Source: Streptosporangiaceae bacterium | Lineage (GTDB): Bacteria > Actinomycetota > Actinomycetes > Streptosporangiales > Streptosporangiaceae | DNA length: 19,760 bases | Direction: 5' to 3' | Assembly (NCBI GenBank): GCA_025934635.1 | Contig: JAICWX010000158.1 | Coordinates: forward strand, 1 to 19,760 | Shown here: in pieces, positions 7,389-14,667 of the stretch | How the letters are laid out: each line of letters begins with the position of its first letter | How positions within the stretch are numbered: the stretch's first letter is position 1 | Program-made: the position numbers and the translations under genes | Notes under the pieces: generated by a model | The model's input: only the letters and a program-made list of their open reading frames with translations | What the model was told of the DNA's origin: nothing | Databases searched by the model: none

Positions 7389-7705
7389 CGCTGTCGCCGC
7401 GAGTGCCGCGAGTTGATCAGCAGGTACGCCCCGAGCGCCCAGAAGACGACGTACACGACCGCGGTCAAGGCGATCCCGTCCGCCAGCGTGGTGTTCGGTC
7501 CGCCGGGGGTGAGCAGGAACCCGACGATGCCCGGCAGGAACACCGCGTACTCGATCCGCCAGGCGATCCTCGTCGCCCGCCAGGGGTCGCGCGGCCGCCG
7601 GACTCTGGCTGGTTCGACCGGGATGTCGGCAGTGACCTCGGCGGTGACCTCGGCGGTGACCGCGGCCAGTTCCGCGTACGTCCGCGACGCATCAGGCCCT
7701 GCCAT
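7385..7705 (-). CDS. Small two-helix membrane protein (2TM-type)
   Basis: Function unknown. The 106-residue product has an N-terminal cytosolic-looking stretch with a repeated TAEVTAEVTA motif and a basic segment (VRRPRDPWRATRIAWR). Two hydrophobic helices follow (EYAVFLPGIVGFLLTP and IALTAVVYVVFWALGAYLLI), with a basic tail SRHSRRQR. This resembles short 2TM-domain proteins found beside DUF1707 genes in actinobacteria. ATG 7705 is chosen over ATG 7735 because GGGGAGG lies seven bases before it. The stop overlaps the start of the DUF1707 gene (ATGA), so the two leftward genes form a small operon that probably encodes interacting membrane proteins; that last point is inference. Confidence 0.7.
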   Translation of the reverse strand: MAGPDASRTYAELAAVTAEVTAEVTADIPVEPARVRRPRDPWRATRIAWRIEYAVFLPGIVGFLLTPGGPNTTLADGIALTAVVYVVFWALGAYLLINSRHSRRQR

Positions 7706-7914
7706 CACGGCGCCTCCCCAGCCAGCGCGATGCACGGAAGCGTAACCCCATCGCCTGACGCCTGGCTACCCTCCGGCGCCCGGCCAGCGATCTGATTCTG
7801 CCTCCGGCCATTTAACGGTAAACCGGGAGCCGTCGCAGTACAGTGGTCAGGAGAGTCATTCCGGTGCAGTACTTACAAGCAGGGCACTGACAAGCAGGCG
7901 TGGGGGAATACGGG

Positions 7915-8370
7915 ATGCGAGCCTGGCCGGTACGTCTATTGTGGTCGATTTTAGTCCTTTTCCTGGCATTGTTCATGACATGCACGGGTCGGTACGCCTA
8001 TCGGTCCGTTGTGTACCACGGTGACAACGTCAGCTTCACGTCCTGTCCGGTCCCCCTCATCTACGGGGAGAACGACGTCTGCGTAGCCCGCTTGCAGCGA
8101 CTCCTCGACGCCGACCTCCCGCACGCAGGCCTTCACCACGACGGGATATTCGGTCATAAAACACTCGCGGCTACCCGCGAGTTTCAATCCAGCCACAACC
8201 TTCAGGTGACCGGAAAAGCCGACCCCGCCACCCTCCAGATCCTGAAGGCCCTCGCTCCAGAACCCGGCAGCCTCCCGGTCGCGGCCATACTGCTCACCGC
8301 CGCGATCATTGGCACGATATTGCTGGGAAAAGGATTCTCGCATAGCTTTCGGTCACCCCCGACCCTTTAG
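7915..8370 (+). CDS. Membrane-anchored peptidoglycan-binding-domain protein
   Basis: The 151-residue product has an N-terminal hydrophobic segment (LLWSILVLFLALFMTC), an extracytoplasmic middle and a second hydrophobic helix near the C-terminus (LPVAAILLTAAIIGTILLG). The middle contains a PG_binding_1-like fold: VARLQRLLDADLP, HDGIFGHKTLAATREFQ, then LQVTGKADPATLQIL. Such domains bind cell-wall peptidoglycan; no catalytic domain is attached. Three cysteines (two in the exported part) could form a disulfide. ATG 7915 is preferred over GTG 7900 because GGGGGA lies at normal distance before it. Base composition and codon use look less GC-biased than in the neighbouring enzymes, which may indicate separate acquisition. 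The upstream 7706-7914 interval is a divergent promoter region with two copies of ACAAGCAGG (7875 and 7890) and no promoter I can place. Confidence 0.75.
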   Translation: MRAWPVRLLWSILVLFLALFMTCTGRYAYRSVVYHGDNVSFTSCPVPLIYGENDVCVARLQRLLDADLPHAGLHHDGIFGHKTLAATREFQSSHNLQVTGKADPATLQILKALAPEPGSLPVAAILLTAAIIGTILLGKGFSHSFRSPPTL

Positions 8371-8385
8371 GTCGGATATCGGGTG
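8354..8385. terminator. Possible bidirectional hairpin at a convergent gene junction
   Basis: CCGACC (8359-8364), loop CTTTA, GGTCGG (8370-8375) form a perfect 6-bp stem. CACCC and GGGTG can extend it outward across a 5-nt bulge (8376-8380). It covers the overlapping stop codons of the two converging genes. There is no T-run, so intrinsic termination is only a possibility. Confidence 0.35.
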
Positions 8386-10400
8386 GGTTCGGTGGTGTAT
8401 TGCCGTCCGGCTGGGGTGGTCCAGGTGAACGTCCCGTCCGGGTGCTGTACTGCCTTCCAGCGGGGGTCCTGCTTGAGCTGATGGTCATGCCGGCATTTAG
8501 GACCCCCGTTACAGAGGCACGTCCGGCCGCCTTTGTCGTAGGGGATGTTGTGCTCGAAGTCGGCGCGAGCGGACGGGCGTCCGCACATGGGTGCGGTGCA
8601 CGTGGCGTGCCGGATCTGGGTCAGGTGCCTGAGCTTGACGCCCGGGTCGTGGCCCCGGGCCTGGTGCCGGTGATCGCAGTCACCGGCCGGGATCGGGTGG
8701 ATCTCGAGGACCCAGGCCCGCTGGCCGGGGACCCCAGTGGTGAACCGCCAGCGCCCGTATCCGCCGGGCGGCCCGGGTCCGATGGAGGTGAGGGTGAACC
8801 CGGTGCTGGCGGCACCGGGCGGGCTGGTCCCGCCGGGTGGCCCTCGTTTGCGCCGTCTGGCCTGGCGGCGGGGTTCGGGGCGGGCGCAGGCGTGCCCGAT
8901 GGCCCGGCCCCGGTGGTCGGTGACGGTCAGGCACCACGTGGTGTTGGGGTTGGCTGCTGAGGCCGTGGCCAGGTCGCGGGCCTGCCACGGGTCCACCGGG
9001 CCGAGCCCGTCGAGCAGGCCAGGCCGGTCGGCGAGGCCGAGCAGGGTCGCCAGCGGGGTGGTGAGGTGGTTCCGGCCGGCGTACCCGGCGGGGACCGGGG
9101 GAATCCCGCCGCCGTTCCCGACGGGACTCCCGCCGAGGGCCGGGCCTGCGCCGGAGCCGGGCGCCCGGTGCGGCCCGGCCGGGTGATCGGCGCCGATGTC
9201 GCGTGGGGTCGTGCCACGGAAGCCGGCCGGGCGGGAGTCCTGGTCCAGCAGCAAATCGATCAAGGCGCGGGCGCGGAGCACATCCATCCCGTCCTCCGCC
9301 CCGGCGGCCTGCAGTTCGCGGGCCCACCAGGTGATCCGCTGGTCCATCGCGAGCACCTGCGCCGCGGGGAGCTCGCGCCCGGCCAGGGCGGCGTTGCCGG
9401 AGTCTTCCCGCCAGCGTTCCACCCGGGCGTTCCGGGCGCCGTGCTCCCGCGCCTTCTTCGCCTTCTCTGGGTTGACCTGCGCGGCGGCCAGGGCAGCCGT
9501 GCGGCGCAGCGCGGCCGGGCTCAAGCCTCTGGCCCGGCCCAGGATCAGCTGCTCAGCCTGGCGGCCCTCGTCCGGATCTAGCAGCGCCAGCTGCCGGGCG
9601 ATGATCTGCACTTTGGAATGCCGCAGCAGCCCGTCCCGGAACAGCGCCCGGGTACCGGGCAGCTTGACCTCCAGGTCATGCGCCAGGGACAGCACCCCGT
9701 CCGCGGCGGCCCGGTTCTCGGCCAGCGCCCACTTGACCTCGTCGCCGGCTGAGTCCAGGTACGCCTGCGGCATCCGCGCCCGGCCCTCCAGACGGCAGCC
9801 GGGGGCCGGCCGGCGACGGATCAGCTCGGCCGCTGCGGCGTGCTTGAGCGCGCAGGCGGCGGCCTCGGCCCGGTCGGCGGCGGTGATCAGCCCGATGACC
9901 TCATCCTCGGACGCCTCCCCCAGCCGGCCGCTGCCCACCGCGGTCTCGATGAACCCGTGCAGGGCCGCCGACCCGGCCGCGGCATCCAGGCACTCCCCGG
10001 CGCCGAACCCGCCCGCCGGACCGCCGGAAACACCGGGAGCAAGGTCCGCCGACCCGGGCAGCCCCGGGCCGCGCGGACCCCGCCGGCGGGCCTGGTCCGC
10101 AGCGACCCTCCCGGCCAAGTCCGCGGTCCCCGCCCGGGCAAAGCACGCCGCATCCGCCGTCCGCTCAACCGCGAACCGGCCCGTCTCGGCCTCGATTGCG
10201 GCCAGGTCCTCACCCGGCGGCAGCACACAGCCCTCCGGGTCCAGGTAGTCCTCGTCATCATCACCGGGCGGCTCGTCCTCATCGAGGTCCAGCGCCAGCC
10301 ACGCCTCCCACTCCGCCGGGTCAGCGGCGAACGATTCCAGGGGCGTGAACCCCGGGTCCTCGTCCGGACCGGGATCAGGAGAAGCGGAGAGCGGGTGCAC
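8367..10400 (-). CDS. DUF222 / HNH endonuclease protein (13E12-repeat family)
   Basis: A 677-residue protein of the large actinobacterial family that joins an N-terminal DUF222 domain to a C-terminal HNH nuclease; members are often repeated in genomes and behave like mobile or selfish genes. The helical DUF222 region (roughly 150-400) is alanine/arginine-rich with LALLDPDEGRQAEQLILGRA and AALAAAQVNPEKA. The HNH module occupies about 601-645: C601/C606, the catalytic-type ADFEHNIPYDKGG (H617), C628/C630/C636 and the closing HDHQLKQDPRW, then the family's usual TFTWTTPAGRQY tail. A long proline/glycine-rich insert lies between. GTG 10400 follows a GGGGGTGG box. It converges with the peptidoglycan-binding gene (4-nt stop overlap) and diverges from the gene at 10568. 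Confidence 0.88.
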   Translation of the reverse strand: MHPLSASPDPGPDEDPGFTPLESFAADPAEWEAWLALDLDEDEPPGDDDEDYLDPEGCVLPPGEDLAAIEAETGRFAVERTADAACFARAGTADLAGRVAADQARRRGPRGPGLPGSADLAPGVSGGPAGGFGAGECLDAAAGSAALHGFIETAVGSGRLGEASEDEVIGLITAADRAEAAACALKHAAAAELIRRRPAPGCRLEGRARMPQAYLDSAGDEVKWALAENRAAADGVLSLAHDLEVKLPGTRALFRDGLLRHSKVQIIARQLALLDPDEGRQAEQLILGRARGLSPAALRRTAALAAAQVNPEKAKKAREHGARNARVERWREDSGNAALAGRELPAAQVLAMDQRITWWARELQAAGAEDGMDVLRARALIDLLLDQDSRPAGFRGTTPRDIGADHPAGPHRAPGSGAGPALGGSPVGNGGGIPPVPAGYAGRNHLTTPLATLLGLADRPGLLDGLGPVDPWQARDLATASAANPNTTWCLTVTDHRGRAIGHACARPEPRRQARRRKRGPPGGTSPPGAASTGFTLTSIGPGPPGGYGRWRFTTGVPGQRAWVLEIHPIPAGDCDHRHQARGHDPGVKLRHLTQIRHATCTAPMCGRPSARADFEHNIPYDKGGRTCLCNGGPKCRHDHQLKQDPRWKAVQHPDGTFTWTTPAGRQYTTEPTRYPT

Positions 10401-10435
10401 GCGCCACCCCCGTTCGGAAGAAAAGTGTCCAGAAC

Positions 10436-10464
10436 ATAATATCGCGCGCTGAGCATGATCACAA
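10436..10464 (-). promoter_or_regulatory. Sigma70-like promoter of the HNH gene
   Basis: Read leftward, TTGTGA (10464-10459) and TATTAT (10441-10436) are separated by exactly 17 bp, giving a 4/6 and a 5/6 match to the vegetative consensus. The start of transcription would fall near 10429, leaving a leader of about 30 nt before GTG 10400. The island 10433-10515 is AT-rich in an otherwise GC-rich window and also serves as the upstream region of the divergent gene. Confidence 0.6.
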
Positions 10465-10567
10465 GCTCACTTAGTAATATTCAAAAAAGAAAACGATATT
10501 CTTGATGTAGACAATAGTGACGTTTGCCAGGGAGCGATGTAATGCTGAGACGGTGGAAGCAGAGGTG

Positions 10568-11407
10568 ATGCAACACGGCACCACAAACCGCAACGGCACC
10601 ACAAACCGCGAAGACACCGCACGTCGCGGACCACGCTGGTGGCAGCGGATACGACGCCAGCTCCTGCCGCCACCAGAGGCGATCCTGGATCAGCTGAACC
10701 GCCAACTCGCGGTGCTGGAGGAAGCGCGGACCGAGCTTGAGGCTGGCTGGATTCAGGGTGGCTGGTGGGCAGTTGGTTCGGCGGACGGCGACCGCAGGCT
10801 GGTGACCGGGCTCGAGGCCGGACTGGCGGCTGCGGGCGGCCGCCCGGCCCGCGTTGCCGGGGTCTGCCTGGTCGGCGCGCTAGTCCGGGCCGGCACCGGC
10901 GGCACCGGCGGCACCGTCGGCACCGGTGGCAGCGGCGCCGACGACGAAAACGCCGGCACCGGCGGGGACGACCAGAACGCGGGCACCGGCCGAGCCGTCG
11001 ACGCGGTATACGAAGCGCTCTGGACCTCCCGCAGCCAGGAAACCGTCACATCGCCAGCCGAGCTGTCCGGAAGCCTGCCGCCCGAGCCCGTGCCACCGTC
11101 AGTACCCCTGCTGCCGCCGGTGCCCCCGCCCGCGGTCCGGCTGGCCCGGGTGCGCACGATCACCCAGTGGAACGACCGGCCCGGACGCACCAAGGCCGAG
11201 GTCCTGACCGTAGTCGACCGCGCCATCAGCGCCACGATCATGACCCTGCTGGCCACCCCAGCCCCGAAAGCACCAGCCCCGCAAGCACCGACCCCGAAAG
11301 CACCGACCCCGAAAGCACCGACCCCGAAACCAGCCCCGCAAGCACCAAGCACGCTAAAAGCAGACCCCTCAGAAAACCCACCACCGCCCGCGGATCCGGC
11401 ACGCTGA
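10568..11407 (+). CDS. Hypothetical protein resembling DUF6197, with low-complexity insertions
   Basis: No confident function. The 279-residue product has three separated conserved-looking blocks: ILDQLNRQLAVLEEARTELE with GWIQGGWWAVG (39-70), ARVAGVCLVGALVRAG (94-109), and ITQWNDRPGRTKAEVLTVVD (198-217). This order, helix + W.QG, C..GAL, then WND..GRT.EVL, is what I recall of the actinobacterial DUF6197 family. The blocks are split by a Gly/Thr/Asp-rich insert (110-141) and a proline-rich insert (170-189). The tail (231-262) is APKAPTP-type repeats. ATG 10568 is favoured (GGAAG upstream); GTG 10517 would add 17 residues without a visible ribosome site. The 3' end overlaps the convergent otsB-like gene by 170 nt. 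Confidence 0.6.
   Translation: MQHGTTNRNGTTNREDTARRGPRWWQRIRRQLLPPPEAILDQLNRQLAVLEEARTELEAGWIQGGWWAVGSADGDRRLVTGLEAGLAAAGGRPARVAGVCLVGALVRAGTGGTGGTVGTGGSGADDENAGTGGDDQNAGTGRAVDAVYEALWTSRSQETVTSPAELSGSLPPEPVPPSVPLLPPVPPPAVRLARVRTITQWNDRPGRTKAEVLTVVDRAISATIMTLLATPAPKAPAPQAPTPKAPTPKAPTPKPAPQAPSTLKADPSENPPPPADPAR
10576..10609 (+). repeat. 18-bp direct duplication near a start codon
   Basis: CGGCACCACAAACCGC occurs at 10576-10591 and at 10594-10609, a period of 18 bp, encoding GTTNRN then GTTNRE at the N-terminus of the DUF6197-like protein. In phase. Confidence 0.8.
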
Positions 11408-12131
11408 CATCCGCCCGTCCCGCCAGCGGCCCGCCCCCCTCAGCATGAACCCCCACGACCACCTTGGGCCGCCCGCTACGCCCGGCCCACGCATCCACCT
11501 CCGCCACCGCGGCCAGGTCACCAACGTCGTCACCCGCATACAGAACCGCCGCCGTGTCATCCCCGATGAGCTCCCGGATCGCGGTGCCCTTGTCGATGCC
11601 GGGCAGGCAGATCTCCAGGACCTCCCGCCCCGGACGCACCCCCATTCCCGCCGCCGCCGCGGCCTCCTCGACTGGCTCACGCACCTGCTCGAGCACCCGT
11701 TCCGGCTTCGCGGTCAGCCGGGCGTGCACCACCAGCGACAAGCTCTTGTCCTCAATCCACACCGCAGGCTCCCGAACGAGGCCGGCCACCAGCCCCGGCA
11801 ACCGAACCCGCAGCTCCGCCAGCCCAGGCGGCGGCGTAGCGGCCCGCAGCGTGCCCGCCTCCCACCTCTCGGCGCCGTGGGTGCCGTAGATGACGATGCC
11901 CGGTATCGCCCCGAACCCGCTGACCCGCAGCAACGACGCCACACTGCGCCCGGTCACCACGGCCAGGGTCGCTCCCGTGGCCCGCACGGCGCGCAAGACC
12001 TGACCGGCACCCGGGACCGGGCGCGCGTCCTCAGGGTGCGGCGATATCGGCGCCAGCGTGCCATCGAAATCAAGCGCGACCAAAGTCCGGGCCAGCTCGG
12101 CAGCAGACGCCCGCAGCCGGAACGGCGTCAC
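11238..12131 (-). CDS. otsB: Trehalose-6-phosphate phosphatase-like HAD enzyme (OtsB)
   Basis: HAD-superfamily phosphatase expected to dephosphorylate trehalose 6-phosphate or a related sugar phosphate in the cytosol. The 297 residues contain motif I ALDFDGTLAPI (D21, D23), motif II VVTGRS (T60), the OtsB segments YGTHGAERWEAG and IEDKSLSLVVHAR, the lysine of DKGTAIREL (K181), and motif IV YAGDDVGD (D201, D202). It is the last gene of the leftward polyol operon: its GTG (12131) shares four bases with the stop of the upstream dehydrogenase. No trehalose-phosphate synthase gene is visible. The final 40 residues (from about 258) are a leucine/valine/serine repeat tail beyond the normal fold, encoded by DNA that also encodes the end of the convergent gene. 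Actual substrate could be a polyol-derived phosphate. Confidence 0.85.
   Translation of the reverse strand: MTPFRLRASAAELARTLVALDFDGTLAPISPHPEDARPVPGAGQVLRAVRATGATLAVVTGRSVASLLRVSGFGAIPGIVIYGTHGAERWEAGTLRAATPPPGLAELRVRLPGLVAGLVREPAVWIEDKSLSLVVHARLTAKPERVLEQVREPVEEAAAAAGMGVRPGREVLEICLPGIDKGTAIRELIGDDTAAVLYAGDDVGDLAAVAEVDAWAGRSGRPKVVVGVHAEGGGPLAGRADVSVPDPRAVVGFLRGLLLACLVLAGLVSGSVLSGSVLSGSVLAGLVLSGLGWPAGS
11261..11329. repeat. 15-bp minisatellite translated on both strands
   Basis: Four consecutive 15-bp units (11261, 11276, 11291, 11306) of the type ACCCCGAAAGCACCG, plus a partial fifth. On the plus strand they encode repeated PKAPT in the DUF6197-like protein; on the minus strand they encode repeated SGSVL at the end of the otsB-like protein. 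Confidence 0.9.
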
Positions 12132-13174
12132 CGCTCGCCGACGGTGACGAGGACCTTGACATGCTGCCCCGACGAGGCGAGCTCGAACGCCTCGGCCACC
12201 TCATCGAGCGGCCGGGTAGCGGTCACGAAATCCGCCTTCCTGATCGTCCCGGCCTGCAGCAGCGCAGCAGATTCGACATAATCCTCAGGCAAATAGGTAG
12301 CGCTGCCCTGAATCCGGATCTGGTGGTCCTGGATGACCGGCAGCGGGACGGTCACCGCCGCGGCCGGAACGCCGACCACGACCACCGTGCCGCCCTTGTC
12401 GGCCATCGCGATCGCCTGATCCAGCGAGGACTGGATCGCGACGCAGTCGAAGACGACGTCGGCGCTGCCGCCGAGCAGCCCGCGCACCTCACCAGTCACA
12501 TCCGCCCCCCGCGCGTCGATGGCCGCGTCGGCGCCGAGCGCCCGGGCCCGCGAGCGCTTACCCGGGTTCGGGTCCGTGACCACGACCGTCCCGACACCGT
12601 GCGCGCGGAGCACGGCGAGGGTGAACAGGCCGATGGTGCCGGCGCCCAGCACCGCGACGGACCGCCCGGCGACCTCCCCGGCCAGCCGCACGGCGTGCAC
12701 CGGCGTCGACAGCGGCTCGATGAGCGCCGCGGTGTGGTCGTCCAGCGACTCCGGCACGGGATGCAGCCGGTTCGCGGCTAGCGTGAAGTAGTCCGCCATG
12801 CCGCCCTGCGGGTAGCCGCAGCCGAAGAACTTCAGGTTCTCGCACAGGTTCTCGCGCCCGGTCGTGCACATCTTGCACGTCCAGCAGGGCAGGTCCGGCT
12901 CCACGATGACCCGCTCGCCCAGCGTCAAGTCCCGCGCCGGCCGCCCCGGTCCCGGTCCCGCTCCCGGCGGACCGAGTGCCTCGACGATCCCGACGACCTC
13001 ATGGCCCGGCCGGTAGGGCAATGGAACGAACGGGTGGCTTCCACGCACCGCGTGCAGGTCCGAGCCGCATACTCCGGCAGCGCGTGTCCGCACCAGCGCC
13101 TCACCCGGCCCCGGGGCCGGGATGTCCGCGTCCTCCACCGTGATCCGTCCCGGATAGGCGACCACTCGCCTCAT
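12128..13174 (-). CDS. Zinc-dependent polyol/alcohol dehydrogenase (MDR family)
   Basis: Medium-chain zinc dehydrogenase of the sorbitol/L-idonate/threonine dehydrogenase type, 348 residues, NAD(P)-dependent. Catalytic zinc ligands appear as GVCGSDLH (C36) and GHE (H58, E59). The structural zinc site is CWTCKMCTTGRENLC (C97, C100, C103, C111). ALIEPLSTPVHAV is the conserved active-site helix, and GAGTIGLF (about 176-183) is the Rossmann glycine motif. It likely oxidises a sugar alcohol or a related intermediate. The ATG at 13174 overlaps the stop of the mannitol-dehydrogenase-type gene (ATGA) and its own stop overlaps the otsB-like start (GTGA). The substrate cannot be read from sequence; it shares the pathway with a second, clearly different zinc dehydrogenase at 16259-17302. 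Confidence 0.88.
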   Translation of the reverse strand: MRRVVAYPGRITVEDADIPAPGPGEALVRTRAAGVCGSDLHAVRGSHPFVPLPYRPGHEVVGIVEALGPPGAGPGPGRPARDLTLGERVIVEPDLPCWTCKMCTTGRENLCENLKFFGCGYPQGGMADYFTLAANRLHPVPESLDDHTAALIEPLSTPVHAVRLAGEVAGRSVAVLGAGTIGLFTLAVLRAHGVGTVVVTDPNPGKRSRARALGADAAIDARGADVTGEVRGLLGGSADVVFDCVAIQSSLDQAIAMADKGGTVVVVGVPAAAVTVPLPVIQDHQIRIQGSATYLPEDYVESAALLQAGTIRKADFVTATRPLDEVAEAFELASSGQHVKVLVTVGER

Positions 13175-14667
13175 AACACCGACTCCTTCGCCAGAGAATC
13201 GAGATCACCGAGGGTCGCGCGCACGCCCCGCGAGCGCAGGGAGCCCAGGATCCCCAGGTACACCCGGATGAACCGCGGATCACCGGCCAGGTCACCGAAG
13301 ACCGGCCGGTTGTCCTCCAGGAACGCGGCCGGATAATCACCGTGCCGGAGCGCCGCCGCGCGCAGCTGCGGAGCCCGCGCATCGTCCATGTCAAAAACCT
13401 CGCCGCTCTCGTCGGTGCCCTCGCAGAACCGGGCCCAGCAGGCCACCACGGCCGCGGCCCGGGTGAACGGCCCGCCGGCGGCGAGCTGCTCGCGCACCAC
13501 CGGGAGGAGGAACTTGGGAATCAGGTCGGAGGCGTTGGCGCACAGCCGGGCCACGGTGTCGCCGACCTCGGGGTTGGAGAACCGCTCGATGAGCTGGTGC
13601 GCGTAGTCGGACAGGTCGATGCCGGGCACCGGCCGCAGCGTGGGAATGGCCTCGACCAGCATGTAGTCCAGCAGGAACCGCGCGAACAGCGGGTCCGACG
13701 TGACGTCGTGCACGAGCCGGTACCCCACCAGGTAGCCCGGATAGCACAGCGCCTGGTGGCTGGCGTTGAGCAGCCGCAGCTTCATCAGCTCGTAGGGCTC
13801 CACGTCGGCGACGATCTGCACCCCGGCGTCCTCCAGCGGCGGCCGTCCGGCCGCGAACGAGTCCTCGAGCACCCATTGCGTGAACGGCTCGCACAGCACC
13901 GGCCACTGGTCCTCGATGCCGAACCGGCGGCTGAGCGCGGCCCGGTCCGCGTCGGCCGTCTGCGGCGTGATGCGGTCGACCATGCAGTTGGGGAAGCGCA
14001 CATGGGCGGAGATCCAGTCGGCCAGCGCCGGGTCCCGCAGCCGGGCAAACGCGACAAAGGCGCGCTGGCTCACGTGGCCGTTGCCCTGGATGTTGTCACA
14101 CGACAAGACGCTGAAGGCCGGGATGCCGCGGTCCCGCCGCCGGGCCAGCGCCTCGGTCACCAGCCCGAACACGGTCTGCGGAGCCGCCGGGGAATGCAGG
14201 TCCGCCTGCACCAGGGGATCGGAGACGCGGAACTCGCCGGTGACCGAGTCGAGGTTGTAACCGCCCTCGGTGATGGTGAGCGACACGATCCGGATCGCGG
14301 GCGCGGCCAGCTTCTCGATGGCGGCTTCCGGATCATCCGGGGCGAACAGGTACTCCACCACCGACCCGATCACGCGCGGTTCCCAGCTGCCGTCGCCGTG
14401 CCGGATGACCAGGGTGTACAGGCCGTCCTGGGCCGCCAGCACGTCCCGCAGGGCGGCGTTGGACGGCTGCAGCCCGATGCCGCAGATGCCCCAGTCCATC
14501 GCCGCGCCGCCGTTCATCAGCGTGTCGATGTACATCGCCTGGTGCGAGCGGTGGAAGTTGCCCACGCTGATGTGCGCGATGCCGGTCGTGACCCGGCGGC
14601 GGTCATACCGCGGCACCGCCACGCCGGCGTCCAGCCGGCCCAGGGTCTGCGCACTGAGGGCGGTCAT
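13171..14667 (-). CDS. Mannitol/arabinitol dehydrogenase-type long-chain polyol dehydrogenase
   Basis: Polyol-specific long-chain dehydrogenase that oxidises a sugar alcohol (mannitol, D-arabinitol or similar) to the 2-ketose with NAD+. The 498 residues have the N-terminal nucleotide-binding loop ISVGNFHRSHQAMY (33-46), SCDNIQGNGHVSQRAF (189-204), MVDRITP (229-235), and the catalytic K-x4-N-x2-H motif in MKLRLLNASH (K296, N301, H304). I place the start at ATG 14667, where TGATG overlaps the stop of the xylulokinase gene; the frame is open to 14805, but the extra residues lie inside that kinase and resemble nothing. Next to a xylulokinase, D-arabinitol to D-xylulose is the simplest reading, which is inference; mannitol to fructose is the main alternative. 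Confidence 0.9.
   Translation of the reverse strand: MTALSAQTLGRLDAGVAVPRYDRRRVTTGIAHISVGNFHRSHQAMYIDTLMNGGAAMDWGICGIGLQPSNAALRDVLAAQDGLYTLVIRHGDGSWEPRVIGSVVEYLFAPDDPEAAIEKLAAPAIRIVSLTITEGGYNLDSVTGEFRVSDPLVQADLHSPAAPQTVFGLVTEALARRRDRGIPAFSVLSCDNIQGNGHVSQRAFVAFARLRDPALADWISAHVRFPNCMVDRITPQTADADRAALSRRFGIEDQWPVLCEPFTQWVLEDSFAAGRPPLEDAGVQIVADVEPYELMKLRLLNASHQALCYPGYLVGYRLVHDVTSDPLFARFLLDYMLVEAIPTLRPVPGIDLSDYAHQLIERFSNPEVGDTVARLCANASDLIPKFLLPVVREQLAAGGPFTRAAAVVACWARFCEGTDESGEVFDMDDARAPQLRAAALRHGDYPAAFLEDNRPVFGDLAGDPRFIRVYLGILGSLRSRGVRATLGDLDSLAKESVL

Noticed and set aside
10517..10567. Upstream GTG start for the DUF6197-like protein
   Set aside because: No ribosome site before it and the added residues look non-conserved; ATG 10568 has GGAAG at a suitable distance. 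It cannot be fully excluded.
11261..11329. CRISPR-like regular repeats
   Set aside because: Units are 15 bp and contiguous, with no spacers and no cas genes; they are coding minisatellite units.
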